A stretch of DNA of 7,984 nt from Acetobacteraceae bacterium (lineage in GTDB: Bacteria > Pseudomonadota > Alphaproteobacteria > Acetobacterales > Acetobacteraceae): NCBI GenBank assembly GCA_030039695.1, contig JASHVB010000614.1:1-7984 (forward strand), written 5' to 3'. Shown piece by piece: positions 1-5,947 of the stretch. The notes under the pieces are model-generated. The model did no database searches. It was given only the letters and a program-made list of their open reading frames with translations, and was not told the DNA's origin. The position numbers and the translations under genes were made by a program. Every line of letters starts with the position of its first letter. Position 1 is the first letter of the stretch.

Positions 1-1
1 G

Positions 2-115
2 CAGCTTGGCTTATCGCCCATCGCGCTTTCCCGCGCCCTTGCGGCCATCAGGACAATTCACGCGTCCTCTATTTCGGACGAGTTTAGCCGACAAAGTGCA
101 CGTGGTGTGACCTAG
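2..115 (+). CDS. Possible C-terminal tail of an unidentified protein (partial, 5' end outside window)
   Basis: One frame is open from the left edge to a TAG at 113-115, giving 37 residues that begin QLGLSPIALSRALAAI. This part has an amphipathic, helix-like look, vaguely like the recognition helix of a helix-turn-helix regulator of the Crp or similar type. The tail that follows is low in recognisable features. The open stretch is short and other frames are also open for part of it, so it could be chance. No function is assigned. Sequence to the left of the window would settle whether this is the end of a real gene. Confidence 0.2.
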   Translation, partial: QLGLSPIALSRALAAIRTIHASSISDEFSRQSARGVT

Positions 116-138
116 CTTACAGACCCACCAGGAAGTTT

Positions 139-160
139 CCGCAAGCCTAGGCTCTTGCGG
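139..160. other. Short hairpin-forming palindrome
   Basis: CCGCAAG at 139-145 is exactly complementary to CTTGCGG at 154-160, with an eight-base loop that itself contains CCTAGG. There is no T-run on either side, so it is not a clear intrinsic terminator. It lies about 30 bases before the lectin-like reading frame and after the possible gene end at 115. It could be a weak terminator, a protein-binding palindrome or chance. Confidence 0.3.
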
Positions 161-191
161 CGATGCTTCCAGGGTGGCTGGCAGCAAGAAG

Positions 192-364
192 ATGTCAATT
201 ATGACCGCTTACGCTATCCAGAGCGACCAGACGGACCCGAGTGGTGTCGCCCTCGTGATCGATATTCGGGGGGCAGCTCCCCCGTCACCGACGGTATGCC
301 CCTCGACGCTTACAAGCAGCAGTCGTCAAGCCCGTACAACCAGCTCTGGCAGCTCGCTGGCTGA
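192..364 (+). pseudogene. Ricin-B/beta-trefoil lectin-like fragment, frameshifted in a G6 run
   Basis: Two overlapping frames join into one plausible 57-residue product. The first begins with ATG at 192 and contains YAIQS and ALVIDIRG. The second continues with GMPLDAYKQQ and YNQLWQL and ends at TGA 362-364. The join is at the six-G run 268-273: one extra G, or a -1 slip there, makes the reading continuous and gives IDIRGGSS. The order hydrophobic-IQS, VIDIxGG, GxPLDAY, then NQLWQ with a Q-x-W motif is what one subdomain of a beta-trefoil (RICIN-type, carbohydrate-binding) domain looks like. A full domain has three such repeats and roughly 120-150 residues, so this is about one third. Third positions in the second half (CCC, GTC, ACC, CTC, TAC, AAG) are strongly GC-rich, as in real genes here. 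No convincing Shine-Dalgarno is visible; the six bases before the ATG (AAGAAG) are only weakly suggestive. I infer a truncated and frameshifted remnant. A sequencing error or a phase-variable G run are alternatives. The family assignment is from motif memory. Confidence 0.5.
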
Positions 365-680
365 GGAGGGGCGTTCGATGTGCCGCCGCTACGATGCGGT
401 CGCAAGATCGAAAGTAACGCAGATCGTGCAGATCGTACGGGATCGTGCTGTCGAACACGAGGTCAACCGCGTCAACACAGGTTGTGGCCGGTGGATCGGC
501 CATGTGTGACAGAGGGAATTTGACCCGCTTGCGATATGCCGCCGTCTTGGCGATGTCTGCGCCGCTGTCTCCCTTGAGGACGGAGCGCAACAGCACGCAG
601 CCGCCGTGGGTGTGGCCTTCGGGCAGCTTGCCCTTACAGCCCCGCCCTTGCCGTTGCCGATGCCGGCACCAAGACCACAT
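285..680 (-). pseudogene. Unrecognised coding-like reading frame, possible gene remnant
   Basis: On the minus strand a frame open to a stop at 285-287 shows gene-like codon use from about 650 down to 365 (GGC AAG CTG CCC GAA GGC CAC ACC, for example). About three quarters of third positions there are G or C. Recognisable stretches include LPEGHTHGGC, VLLRSVLKGDSGADIAK, and VDLVFDSTIPYDLHDLRYF. I do not recognise a family. Below about 365 the codon bias fades and the frame runs antisense through the lectin-like fragment. Above about 650 the adjacent minus-strand frame looks more coding-like (GLGAGIGNGKGG), which hints at a second frameshift. The ATG at 680 has no good ribosome site and is probably not the real start. 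It may be a decayed gene, the 3' part of an interrupted one, or a chance open frame. Confidence 0.3.
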
Positions 681-838
681 TCGCCCTCCCGGTTGCGATC
701 ATCGCTCGGCCACATCCGTTGCGCACCTGGGGCTCTGATATTCATCACAGCGGGCGGGCTTTCGAACGCCCCGAATAACGATAACCGGGAGGCCTGACGT
801 GCAGCGGCGGCCCGCGAACACAAGATTGGGAGGATGGC
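365..838. other. Gene-poor interval with no confident gene
   Basis: Several short frames on both strands cross this stretch, but none has a start with a good ribosome site, a recognisable family and consistent codon bias together. The best candidate is the minus-strand frame listed separately. A weak stem (GGGCG at 752-756 with CGCCC at 767-771) lies about 70 bases before the small secreted-peptide gene. No T-run follows it. No convincing promoter hexamers were found. The mixture of broken coding signals suggests decayed or rearranged DNA. Confidence 0.4.
828..834 (+). promoter_or_regulatory. Strong Shine-Dalgarno for the small peptide gene
   Basis: GGGAGGA is four bases before the ATG at 839. 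It is the clearest ribosome-binding sequence in the first 1,100 bases, and it decides the start: the other nearby ATG at 834 overlaps it and opens only nine codons. Confidence 0.6.
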
Positions 839-976
839 ATGCTCGCCTATCTGCGCATCATAAAAATCGCTCTTCTGGCCATAACGGTCATATCCGGCGC
901 CACGGTCGCCTCGGCGATGGCGGATGAACAGAACCCCTGGGAAGACCCCCTTATCTTCTGGTACGATCTTAATTAG
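839..976 (+). CDS. Small secreted or membrane-anchored peptide, 45 aa, unknown function
   Basis: The 45-codon frame starts at ATG 839 behind a GGGAGGA ribosome site and ends at TAG 974-976. The product begins MLAYLRIIK, a short positively charged start. A hydrophobic stretch of about 17 residues follows (about residues 10-26), ending in VASAMA, which fits a signal peptidase I site after ASA or after AMA. The predicted mature part is only about 17-19 residues, acidic and rich in aromatics, with NPWEDP and IFWYDLN at the end. There are no cysteines, so it is neither a lipoprotein nor a disulfide peptide. If uncleaved it could be a single-pass inner-membrane microprotein with a periplasmic tail. 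The next gene on the same strand starts 185 bases later. I recognise no family. The evidence is the ribosome site plus the signal-peptide architecture; conservation is untested, and genes this short can arise by chance. Confidence 0.5.
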   Translation: MLAYLRIIKIALLAITVISGATVASAMADEQNPWEDPLIFWYDLN

Positions 977-1161
977 GACGTTTTAACAGATCCCACCGCT
1001 GCCCCACGCGCCCGGCCTTCCCCCGATGCGCGTCGAGGGTTCGGTAACCAGGCTCCCCGAACGCGATCGGCAATTGCCCCGGGAACGCCTCCGGTTTCCG
1101 CTGTCACGCTGGGCTTATTGCGAGTAGTTTGGTAGCCTTAACCAGCAACCCACCGTAGGCC

Positions 1162-2478
1162 ATGCCCAAGTCGCGCCGAATGCACTTGGTCGCCTTCCTC
1201 CTGGCGGGACCGACCGCGCACCACCACGGTGCCTGGCGGCATCCGGAAGCCGATCTCGCCGTCTTTACACCACAATGGCACGAGCACATCGCCCGCGTGT
1301 TGGAAGCCGGCAAATTCGACAGTCTGTTCTTTGCCGATATCCTGGGGCTGTATGATCTGTACGGCGGTAACTTCGCCTCCATCCTGCGCTGCGGCGGCCA
1401 GATGGGATTGTTGGATCCCGTGCCGTTGCTCGCCATCATGTCGCGGGTCACCAGTCATATCGGATTGGGCGCGACGCTCTCGGCCACCTTCTTTCCGCCC
1501 TATCATCTGGCGCGCGCGCTGGGCACGCTCGATCTGCTTTCCGGCGGCCGTGTGGCCTGGAACGTGGTTGCGTCGCACGGGCACCTCGAAGCGCAGAATT
1601 TCGGCGCCGACCAATTGCCACCACGCGAATCTCGTTACGACTTTGCCGACGAAGTCGTCGAGGCGGTCTGTCGCCTGTGGGAAAGCTGGGACGCGGACGC
1701 CCTGGTGCTGGACAAGCAGCGCGGGATCTACGCCGATCCCGACAAAGTGCACTACGTCAACTATCACGGTCGCTGGATCAGGTCCCGCGGCCCGCTGACG
1801 GTGCCGCGCTCGCCGCAAGGCCGGCCGGTGATCATGCAGGCCGGCTCATCGCCGCGTGGCCGGGACTTTGCCGCGCGCTGGGGCGAACTGGTGTTCACGC
1901 TGCAGCACAGCAAGGCGGATATGCAGGCGTTCTATCGCGATGTGAAAGAGCGCGTGGCCGCGCAGGGACGACGGCCGGAGGAATGCGTGATCCTGCCGTC
2001 GGTCGATCCGATCATCGGAGAAACCGATACGATTGCGTGCGAGCGCCAGGCCTTCGTAAACGAACTGGTGCAGACCGAAGCGGGCATGGCGCAGATGTCG
2101 GGTCATATCGGCGTCGATCTGTCGCGCTTTCCGCCGGACCAGCCGCTGGCGGACATGCAGATGGAGGCGGGATCGCGTGGATCGCTCGATGTGGTGCTAC
2201 AAGGGACGCAGGCACAGGGGTTGACGTTGGGAGAAGCGGCACGCCGGTTCGCCACCAGCGAGCTGTGCCCGCAGATCGTGGGCTCGCCGACGAGCGTGGC
2301 GGACCAGTTGCAGGCGCTGTTCGAGGCGGAGGCGTGCGACGGGTTCATCCTGACGCCGACGCTGATGCCGGGAATGTACGAGCAATTCTGCCGCGCGGTG
2401 GTGCCTGAACTGCAACGGCGGCGGCTGTTTCGAAGCGAGTATTCCGGAACGACGCTGCGCGGCCATCTTCAGGATTAG
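1162..2478 (+). CDS. FMN-dependent monooxygenase, NtaA/SnaA/DszA family (luciferase-like)
   Basis: This is a 438-residue protein, the usual length (about 440-460) for this branch of the bacterial luciferase-like superfamily. Members take reduced FMN from a separate reductase and use O2 to oxidise compounds such as nitrilotriacetate, EDTA, dibenzothiophene sulfone or streptogramin precursors in the cytoplasm. Family landmarks are in order: MHLVAFL (7-13), AWRHP (24-28), FDSLFFAD (52-59), SGGRVAWNVVAS (127-138, usually NVVTS, so Ala replaces Thr), RYDFADE (158-164), GRPVIMQAGSS (220-230) with GRDFAA (233-238), CDGFIL (392-397) and a C-terminal SGTTLRGHL (428-436). An in-frame TAG at 1156-1158 means ATG 1162 is the earliest start. 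The ribosome site is weak (GTAGG just before it), and ATG 1180 at the MHLVAFL motif is an alternative. No flavin reductase gene is in the window. The gene converges on the liv-type operon across a 197-base gap. The family is well supported; the substrate cannot be read from the sequence. Confidence 0.9.
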   Translation: MPKSRRMHLVAFLLAGPTAHHHGAWRHPEADLAVFTPQWHEHIARVLEAGKFDSLFFADILGLYDLYGGNFASILRCGGQMGLLDPVPLLAIMSRVTSHIGLGATLSATFFPPYHLARALGTLDLLSGGRVAWNVVASHGHLEAQNFGADQLPPRESRYDFADEVVEAVCRLWESWDADALVLDKQRGIYADPDKVHYVNYHGRWIRSRGPLTVPRSPQGRPVIMQAGSSPRGRDFAARWGELVFTLQHSKADMQAFYRDVKERVAAQGRRPEECVILPSVDPIIGETDTIACERQAFVNELVQTEAGMAQMSGHIGVDLSRFPPDQPLADMQMEAGSRGSLDVVLQGTQAQGLTLGEAARRFATSELCPQIVGSPTSVADQLQALFEAEACDGFILTPTLMPGMYEQFCRAVVPELQRRRLFRSEYSGTTLRGHLQD

Positions 2479-2526
2479 GCTAAAGCCCACCAGCCAAAGG
2501 ACCGACGCACACCAGGCGACCTGCGT

Positions 2527-2632
2527 GTCATTGCGAGAAGCGAAGCGACGAAGCAATCCCGATCGTGGCAAGCCGCTCTATCTCGGCCCAACGGGTTGGA
2601 GATTGCTGCGTCGCTTCGCTGCTCGCAATGAC
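2527..2632. repeat. TCATTGCGAG-type inverted repeat between convergent genes
   Basis: The left arm (2527-2558) and right arm (2601-2632) are each 32 bases and match as reverse complements at 30 of 32 positions. Each arm begins GTCATTGCGAG at its outer end and finishes GCAATC at its inner end. The 42-base centre is not obviously repeated. Transcribed from either side it would form a long stable hairpin. It sits 48 bases after the monooxygenase stop and 43 bases after the LivF stop on the other strand. It belongs to a palindromic repeat type I know as abundant in many alphaproteobacterial genomes. It may help end or stabilise both transcripts. There is no encoded transposase. Confidence 0.85.
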
Positions 2633-2675
2633 AGCTGGGTGCATGCGCTTCCGGTCAGCATGGGAGAGGTCTCCT

Positions 2676-3386
2676 TTACCCCAAATACGCCCGTTGCACG
2701 CGCTCGTCATCCAGCAGATCCGCACCTTTCCCGCTCAAGATAATCCGCCCGCTCTCCAGCACGTACCCACTATCCGCAATCGACAGCGCCAACAGCGCAT
2801 TCTGCTCCACCAGCAGAATCGTCACGCCCTGCGCATTGATCGCCGCGATCGTCTCGAACACCTGCTCCACCACCATCGGCGCGAGCCCCATGCTCGGCTC
2901 GTCCATCAGCAGCACCTGCGGGCGTGCCATCAGCGCGCGCGCCGTAGCCACCATCTGCTGTTCCCCGCCGGAGAGCGTCCCGGCAATCTGGCTCCACCGT
3001 TCTTTCAAACGCGGAAACAGGGCAGCCATACGATCCTTGTCCTCCGCTATCCCCGCGCGGTCACGCCGCGCGAACGCCCCCATTTCCAAATTCTCCCGCA
3101 CCGTCAGCCGGCCGAAGACACGCCGCCCCTCTGGCACCTGCACCACGCCCAGCGCTGCGATCCGATGCGCCGGCTGCTCATTCAGGCGTTCGCCCGCCAA
3201 CCGGATCTCGCCGTGCCGTGGATGCACCAATCCGCTAACCGTCTTCAGTGTGGTGGATTTGCCGGCACCGTTGCCGCCCACCAGCGTGACGATCTGCCCT
3301 TGCTGCACCTCCAGCGAAACGCCTTTCAGCGCCTGGATCTTGTCGTAGAACACATGGATGTCGTCGATTTCCAACAGCGCCGCCAT
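2676..3386 (-). CDS. livF: Branched-chain amino acid-type ABC transporter ATP-binding protein LivF
   Basis: This 236-residue cytoplasmic ATPase is one of the two nucleotide-binding subunits that power the importer. Seen in order: Walker A GGNGAGKST (37-45), Q-loop region VVQVPEGR (81-88), signature LSGGEQ (138-143), Walker B VLLMDE (158-163) and LLVEQN (191-196). The last has Gln where most ABC ATPases have the switch His, which is normal for LivF. The length and C-terminal end (QRAYLG) fit the family. The ATG is three bases after the LivG TGA. An AGGG ribosome site inside the LivG end, six bases from the ATG, indicates translational coupling. It is the last gene of the operon; the stop is TAA at 2676-2678. 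The subunit assignment is secure. The substrate is not defined by the ATPases, as Liv-type systems also carry amides, urea and aromatic compounds. Confidence 0.95.
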   Translation of the reverse strand: MAALLEIDDIHVFYDKIQALKGVSLEVQQGQIVTLVGGNGAGKSTTLKTVSGLVHPRHGEIRLAGERLNEQPAHRIAALGVVQVPEGRRVFGRLTVRENLEMGAFARRDRAGIAEDKDRMAALFPRLKERWSQIAGTLSGGEQQMVATARALMARPQVLLMDEPSMGLAPMVVEQVFETIAAINAQGVTILLVEQNALLALSIADSGYVLESGRIILSGKGADLLDDERVQRAYLG

Positions 3387-3389
3387 GGT

Positions 3390-4220
3390 TCACCCTGCCG
3401 CGCCCGACAGACGGTCCGCCGCATGCCCACGCGCCACTGCGGGGACACCCTTGCGCGTGCCAAGATAGGCCTCGATCACCGCTGGATCGGACTGCACCTC
3501 GGTCGGTGTGCCCTCGGCGATCTTCACGCCATGATCCAACACGCTGACCCGATCGGACATCGTCATCACCACGCGCATCTGGTGCTCGATCAGGATGATG
3601 GTAAGGCCGAATGTGTCGCGCACCGTGCGGATGAAATCCATCATGTCGGAGGTTTCACGCGGGTTCATCCCGGCGGTGGGTTCGTCCAGCATCAGCAGGC
3701 TCGGCCTGCTCGCCAGAGCGCGACCGATCTCCAGTCGCCGTTGCTCGCCGTAGGCGAGATTGCGGGCCAGCATGTCGCCGCGTCCGCGCAGGTCCACGAA
3801 GGCAAGAAGACGGGACGCCTCCTCGTGTGCGCGCGCTTCATCCTGCCGTGTCGCGCGCGTGTTGAACGCTGCACCCCACCAAGTGGAGCGCAGATGCAGA
3901 TGCATGCCCACCAACAGGTTCTCAATCGCGGTTATGTTCCGGAACAGACGAATGTTCTGATAGGTGCGGCTGATGCCGGCGGCGGCGACGCGATCCGGTG
4001 TGTAACCGTCCAGCCGCTCGCCGCGGAAGAACACCGAACCGGACGTCGCCTGCTGATTCTGCGTGATCAGGTTGAACAATGTGGTCTTGCCGGCACCGTT
4101 TGGGCCGATGATGCTGTGGATCGTCTGCGGCGCCACCGCCAGGTCCACGTCTGCCAGTGCGCGCAGGCCGCCGAAATGCTTGGCCAGCTTCTCGGTGATC
4201 AGGATCGGCGCGTCTGCCAT
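3390..4220 (-). CDS. livG: Branched-chain amino acid-type ABC transporter ATP-binding protein LivG
   Basis: This is the second ATPase subunit, 276 residues. Seen in order: Walker A GPNGAGKT (39-46), Q-loop in TYQNIRLF (86-93), the LivG-typical long insert after NLLVGMH (101-107), signature LAYGEQRRLEI (155-165), Walker B LLMLDE (175-180), PTAGMNP (181-187) and switch histidine in IEHQM (211-215). The core ends at about residue 254 with the AYLG motif. A short polar and alanine-rich tail of about 22 residues follows and is not part of the conserved fold. The start lies five bases after the LivM stop. No strong Shine-Dalgarno is visible, so translation probably depends on coupling to LivM. It is expected to pair with LivF on the cytoplasmic face of the two permeases. 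Confidence 0.95.
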   Translation of the reverse strand: MADAPILITEKLAKHFGGLRALADVDLAVAPQTIHSIIGPNGAGKTTLFNLITQNQQATSGSVFFRGERLDGYTPDRVAAAGISRTYQNIRLFRNITAIENLLVGMHLHLRSTWWGAAFNTRATRQDEARAHEEASRLLAFVDLRGRGDMLARNLAYGEQRRLEIGRALASRPSLLMLDEPTAGMNPRETSDMMDFIRTVRDTFGLTIILIEHQMRVVMTMSDRVSVLDHGVKIAEGTPTEVQSDPAVIEAYLGTRKGVPAVARGHAADRLSGAAG

Positions 4221-4225
4221 CGCGA

Positions 4226-5920
4226 TCAGTCCGCGGCGATGGCGATCGACGTGCCTGTCGTTTCCGGCGCGGCGTCATCCGCGTGCAATTCGCGGCGGCG
4301 CGTCGGCGAAGGCCACAATCCTTCGGGACGGATCCGCATCATGATCACCAGCGCCGCACCGTAGAACAGGTAGCGGTACTCTCCGAACTCGCGCAGCAAC
4401 TCGGGCAGGCCGATCAGCGCCGCGGCGCCGACTACGACGCCCGGCAGGCTTCCCATGCCGCCGACGATGATCAGCGCCAGGACGTTGATCGAGATCTGAA
4501 GCTGGAAACTGCTGGGATAGATCGCACCGAGCATGGTGGCGAAGATCGATCCTGCCAGACCGGCGAACGCCGCTCCCAGCCCGTAGGCGAGCAATTTCAC
4601 CTTCACCAGATTGATGCCGAGCGCCTGCGCCACGTCTTCGTCGTCACGCAACGCCATCCAGGCGCGGCCGAGACGCGAGTTCTCCAATCGCCACGCGAAC
4701 CATGCTGCGATCATGGACGCGGCCAGGGTGACATAGAAGAGCTGGACCGGATCGTTCAGCACCACGCTGCCAAGGGCGGGACGAGGGATCTGCAGGATCC
4801 CTTGCGCGCCGCCCAGCAACGGCGCGGCGAAATCGGAGGCCACCAGCACGCGCACGATCTCGCCCAGGCCCATGGTGGCGACGGCGAGATAGTCGCCGCG
4901 TACCCCCAGCACCGGCATGCCGAACGCGACGCCGACAATCACCGCCATCAGCACGGAGATCGGCATGGCTTCCCAGATCGTCAGGCTGGGAAGCGCGGTA
5001 TAGGAAGCCAGCGCGTGGGAGCTGTCGGCTGTGAGGATGGCGGTGGTGTAGGCGCCCACGGCAAAGAACGCGACGAACCCCAGATCCAGCAATCCGGCCA
5101 GCCCGACCTCAAGATTGAGGCCCATGCCCATCAGGATGTAGAGCCCGACCAGCATCATGACCTGGCCGACATAGCTGCCGGCAACCAGTGGGAAGACGAT
5201 CAGAGCCGCCAGCAGGATCGCCATGTTGATGGCACGGCGGCGGCGCACAGCCTGCGGCAGTTCATCGCCGCGTGGCGCAGTCCGGGCACGCAGCAGCTCG
5301 AATCCGCCGCCTGCCAGCACGCCGCCCAAGAACAGTATGCCGGCGCCTTGTGGCGTCAGGCCGTCCCAGGTGTAGAGCATGTCCTGAATCGGGAGGGTCC
5401 AGTCATTGGCCTGCAGCATGATCTGGATGAGTTCCTGGAATACCCCGGCGATCACGAACGCGCTGCAACCCCAGACCAATGCATGCCGCAGCCGCACTGG
5501 TGCCCAGGACAGAAGGCAGCCTGCCATGCCCAGAATGCCGCCTCCGATAATCAGCAGCGCCAGGCCTGGAGACGCTGCAAGACCGAAGGTCAGCATGTGC
5601 AGCAGCTCCGGCGACAGCGCGATGAACATCGAGCGCAGGTTGACGTGCAGCATCACCGTCGCGAGCACTGCCAACGGCACGGCCGCAATCGCGCCCGCGA
5701 GTCCGGCGCGAAGCACGGTCGCCAACCGCGGCAGCTGATGGCGCGCCGTGAAGGCGCCGGCACCGAGGCCGATCGCCAGCAGAGTCCCATGTCCCAACGA
5801 CAGCGTCCCGACGATGATCGCGCGCTGGTTCAGCATCGACAGCAGCCCGACGACCGCCAGATGCAGAGCGATGATGCCCGAGAGAAGGCCGATGAAGGCC
5901 GCGGAGCGAAGTCGGGTCAT
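4226..5920 (-). CDS. livM: Liv-type ABC transporter permease LivM, with a long N-terminal membrane extension
   Basis: This 564-residue inner-membrane permease pairs with LivH to form the channel. The conserved LivM core starts near residue 235 (LLAALIVFPLVAG, then LYILMGMGLNLEVGLAGLLD), continues through MPVLGVRGDYLAVATMGLGE (335-354), and has the ATPase-coupling loop near 418-450 (GRAWMALRDDEDVAQALGIN, the EAA-like region). It ends with several more hydrophobic segments and an RPEGLWP close at 531-537. Ordinary LivM proteins are about 300-360 residues. Here about 230 extra residues precede the core, with roughly six hydrophobic segments (about 9-29, 34-57, 70-92, 106-140, 150-170, 192-212) and then a basic linker (RRRRA). 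Residues 39-56 in the extension (TLSLGHGTLLAIGLGAGA) resemble the signature of Liv permease cores. A polar tail of about 25 residues closes the protein. The start is 27 bases after the LivH stop without a strong ribosome site. I have seen similar long forms in other bacteria, so this is uncommon rather than unique. Confidence 0.92.
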   Translation of the reverse strand: MTRLRSAAFIGLLSGIIALHLAVVGLLSMLNQRAIIVGTLSLGHGTLLAIGLGAGAFTARHQLPRLATVLRAGLAGAIAAVPLAVLATVMLHVNLRSMFIALSPELLHMLTFGLAASPGLALLIIGGGILGMAGCLLSWAPVRLRHALVWGCSAFVIAGVFQELIQIMLQANDWTLPIQDMLYTWDGLTPQGAGILFLGGVLAGGGFELLRARTAPRGDELPQAVRRRRAINMAILLAALIVFPLVAGSYVGQVMMLVGLYILMGMGLNLEVGLAGLLDLGFVAFFAVGAYTTAILTADSSHALASYTALPSLTIWEAMPISVLMAVIVGVAFGMPVLGVRGDYLAVATMGLGEIVRVLVASDFAAPLLGGAQGILQIPRPALGSVVLNDPVQLFYVTLAASMIAAWFAWRLENSRLGRAWMALRDDEDVAQALGINLVKVKLLAYGLGAAFAGLAGSIFATMLGAIYPSSFQLQISINVLALIIVGGMGSLPGVVVGAAALIGLPELLREFGEYRYLFYGAALVIMMRIRPEGLWPSPTRRRELHADDAAPETTGTSIAIAAD

Positions 5921-5947
5921 GACGGTGTGTGCCGGACTGACACCATC

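Noticed and set aside
606..797. Plus-strand open frame of 63 codons
   Set aside because: No ribosome site, no recognisable domain, and it lies opposite a more coding-like minus-strand frame.
1118..1161. Possible promoter for the monooxygenase (TTGCGA at 1118, TTAACC at 1138)
   Set aside because: The 14-base spacing is too short and neither hexamer is close to consensus.
2578..2661. 28-codon minus-strand frame just after livF with an AGGAGA sequence before its ATG
   Set aside because: Most of it lies inside the dispersed inverted repeat, and the product has no signal or family features. Likely chance.
2565..4364. Long plus-strand open frame opposite livF and livG
   Set aside because: It is antisense to two ATPase genes with complete motifs. 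Its product is rich in His, Gln and Arg, as expected from reading GC-biased codons backwards.
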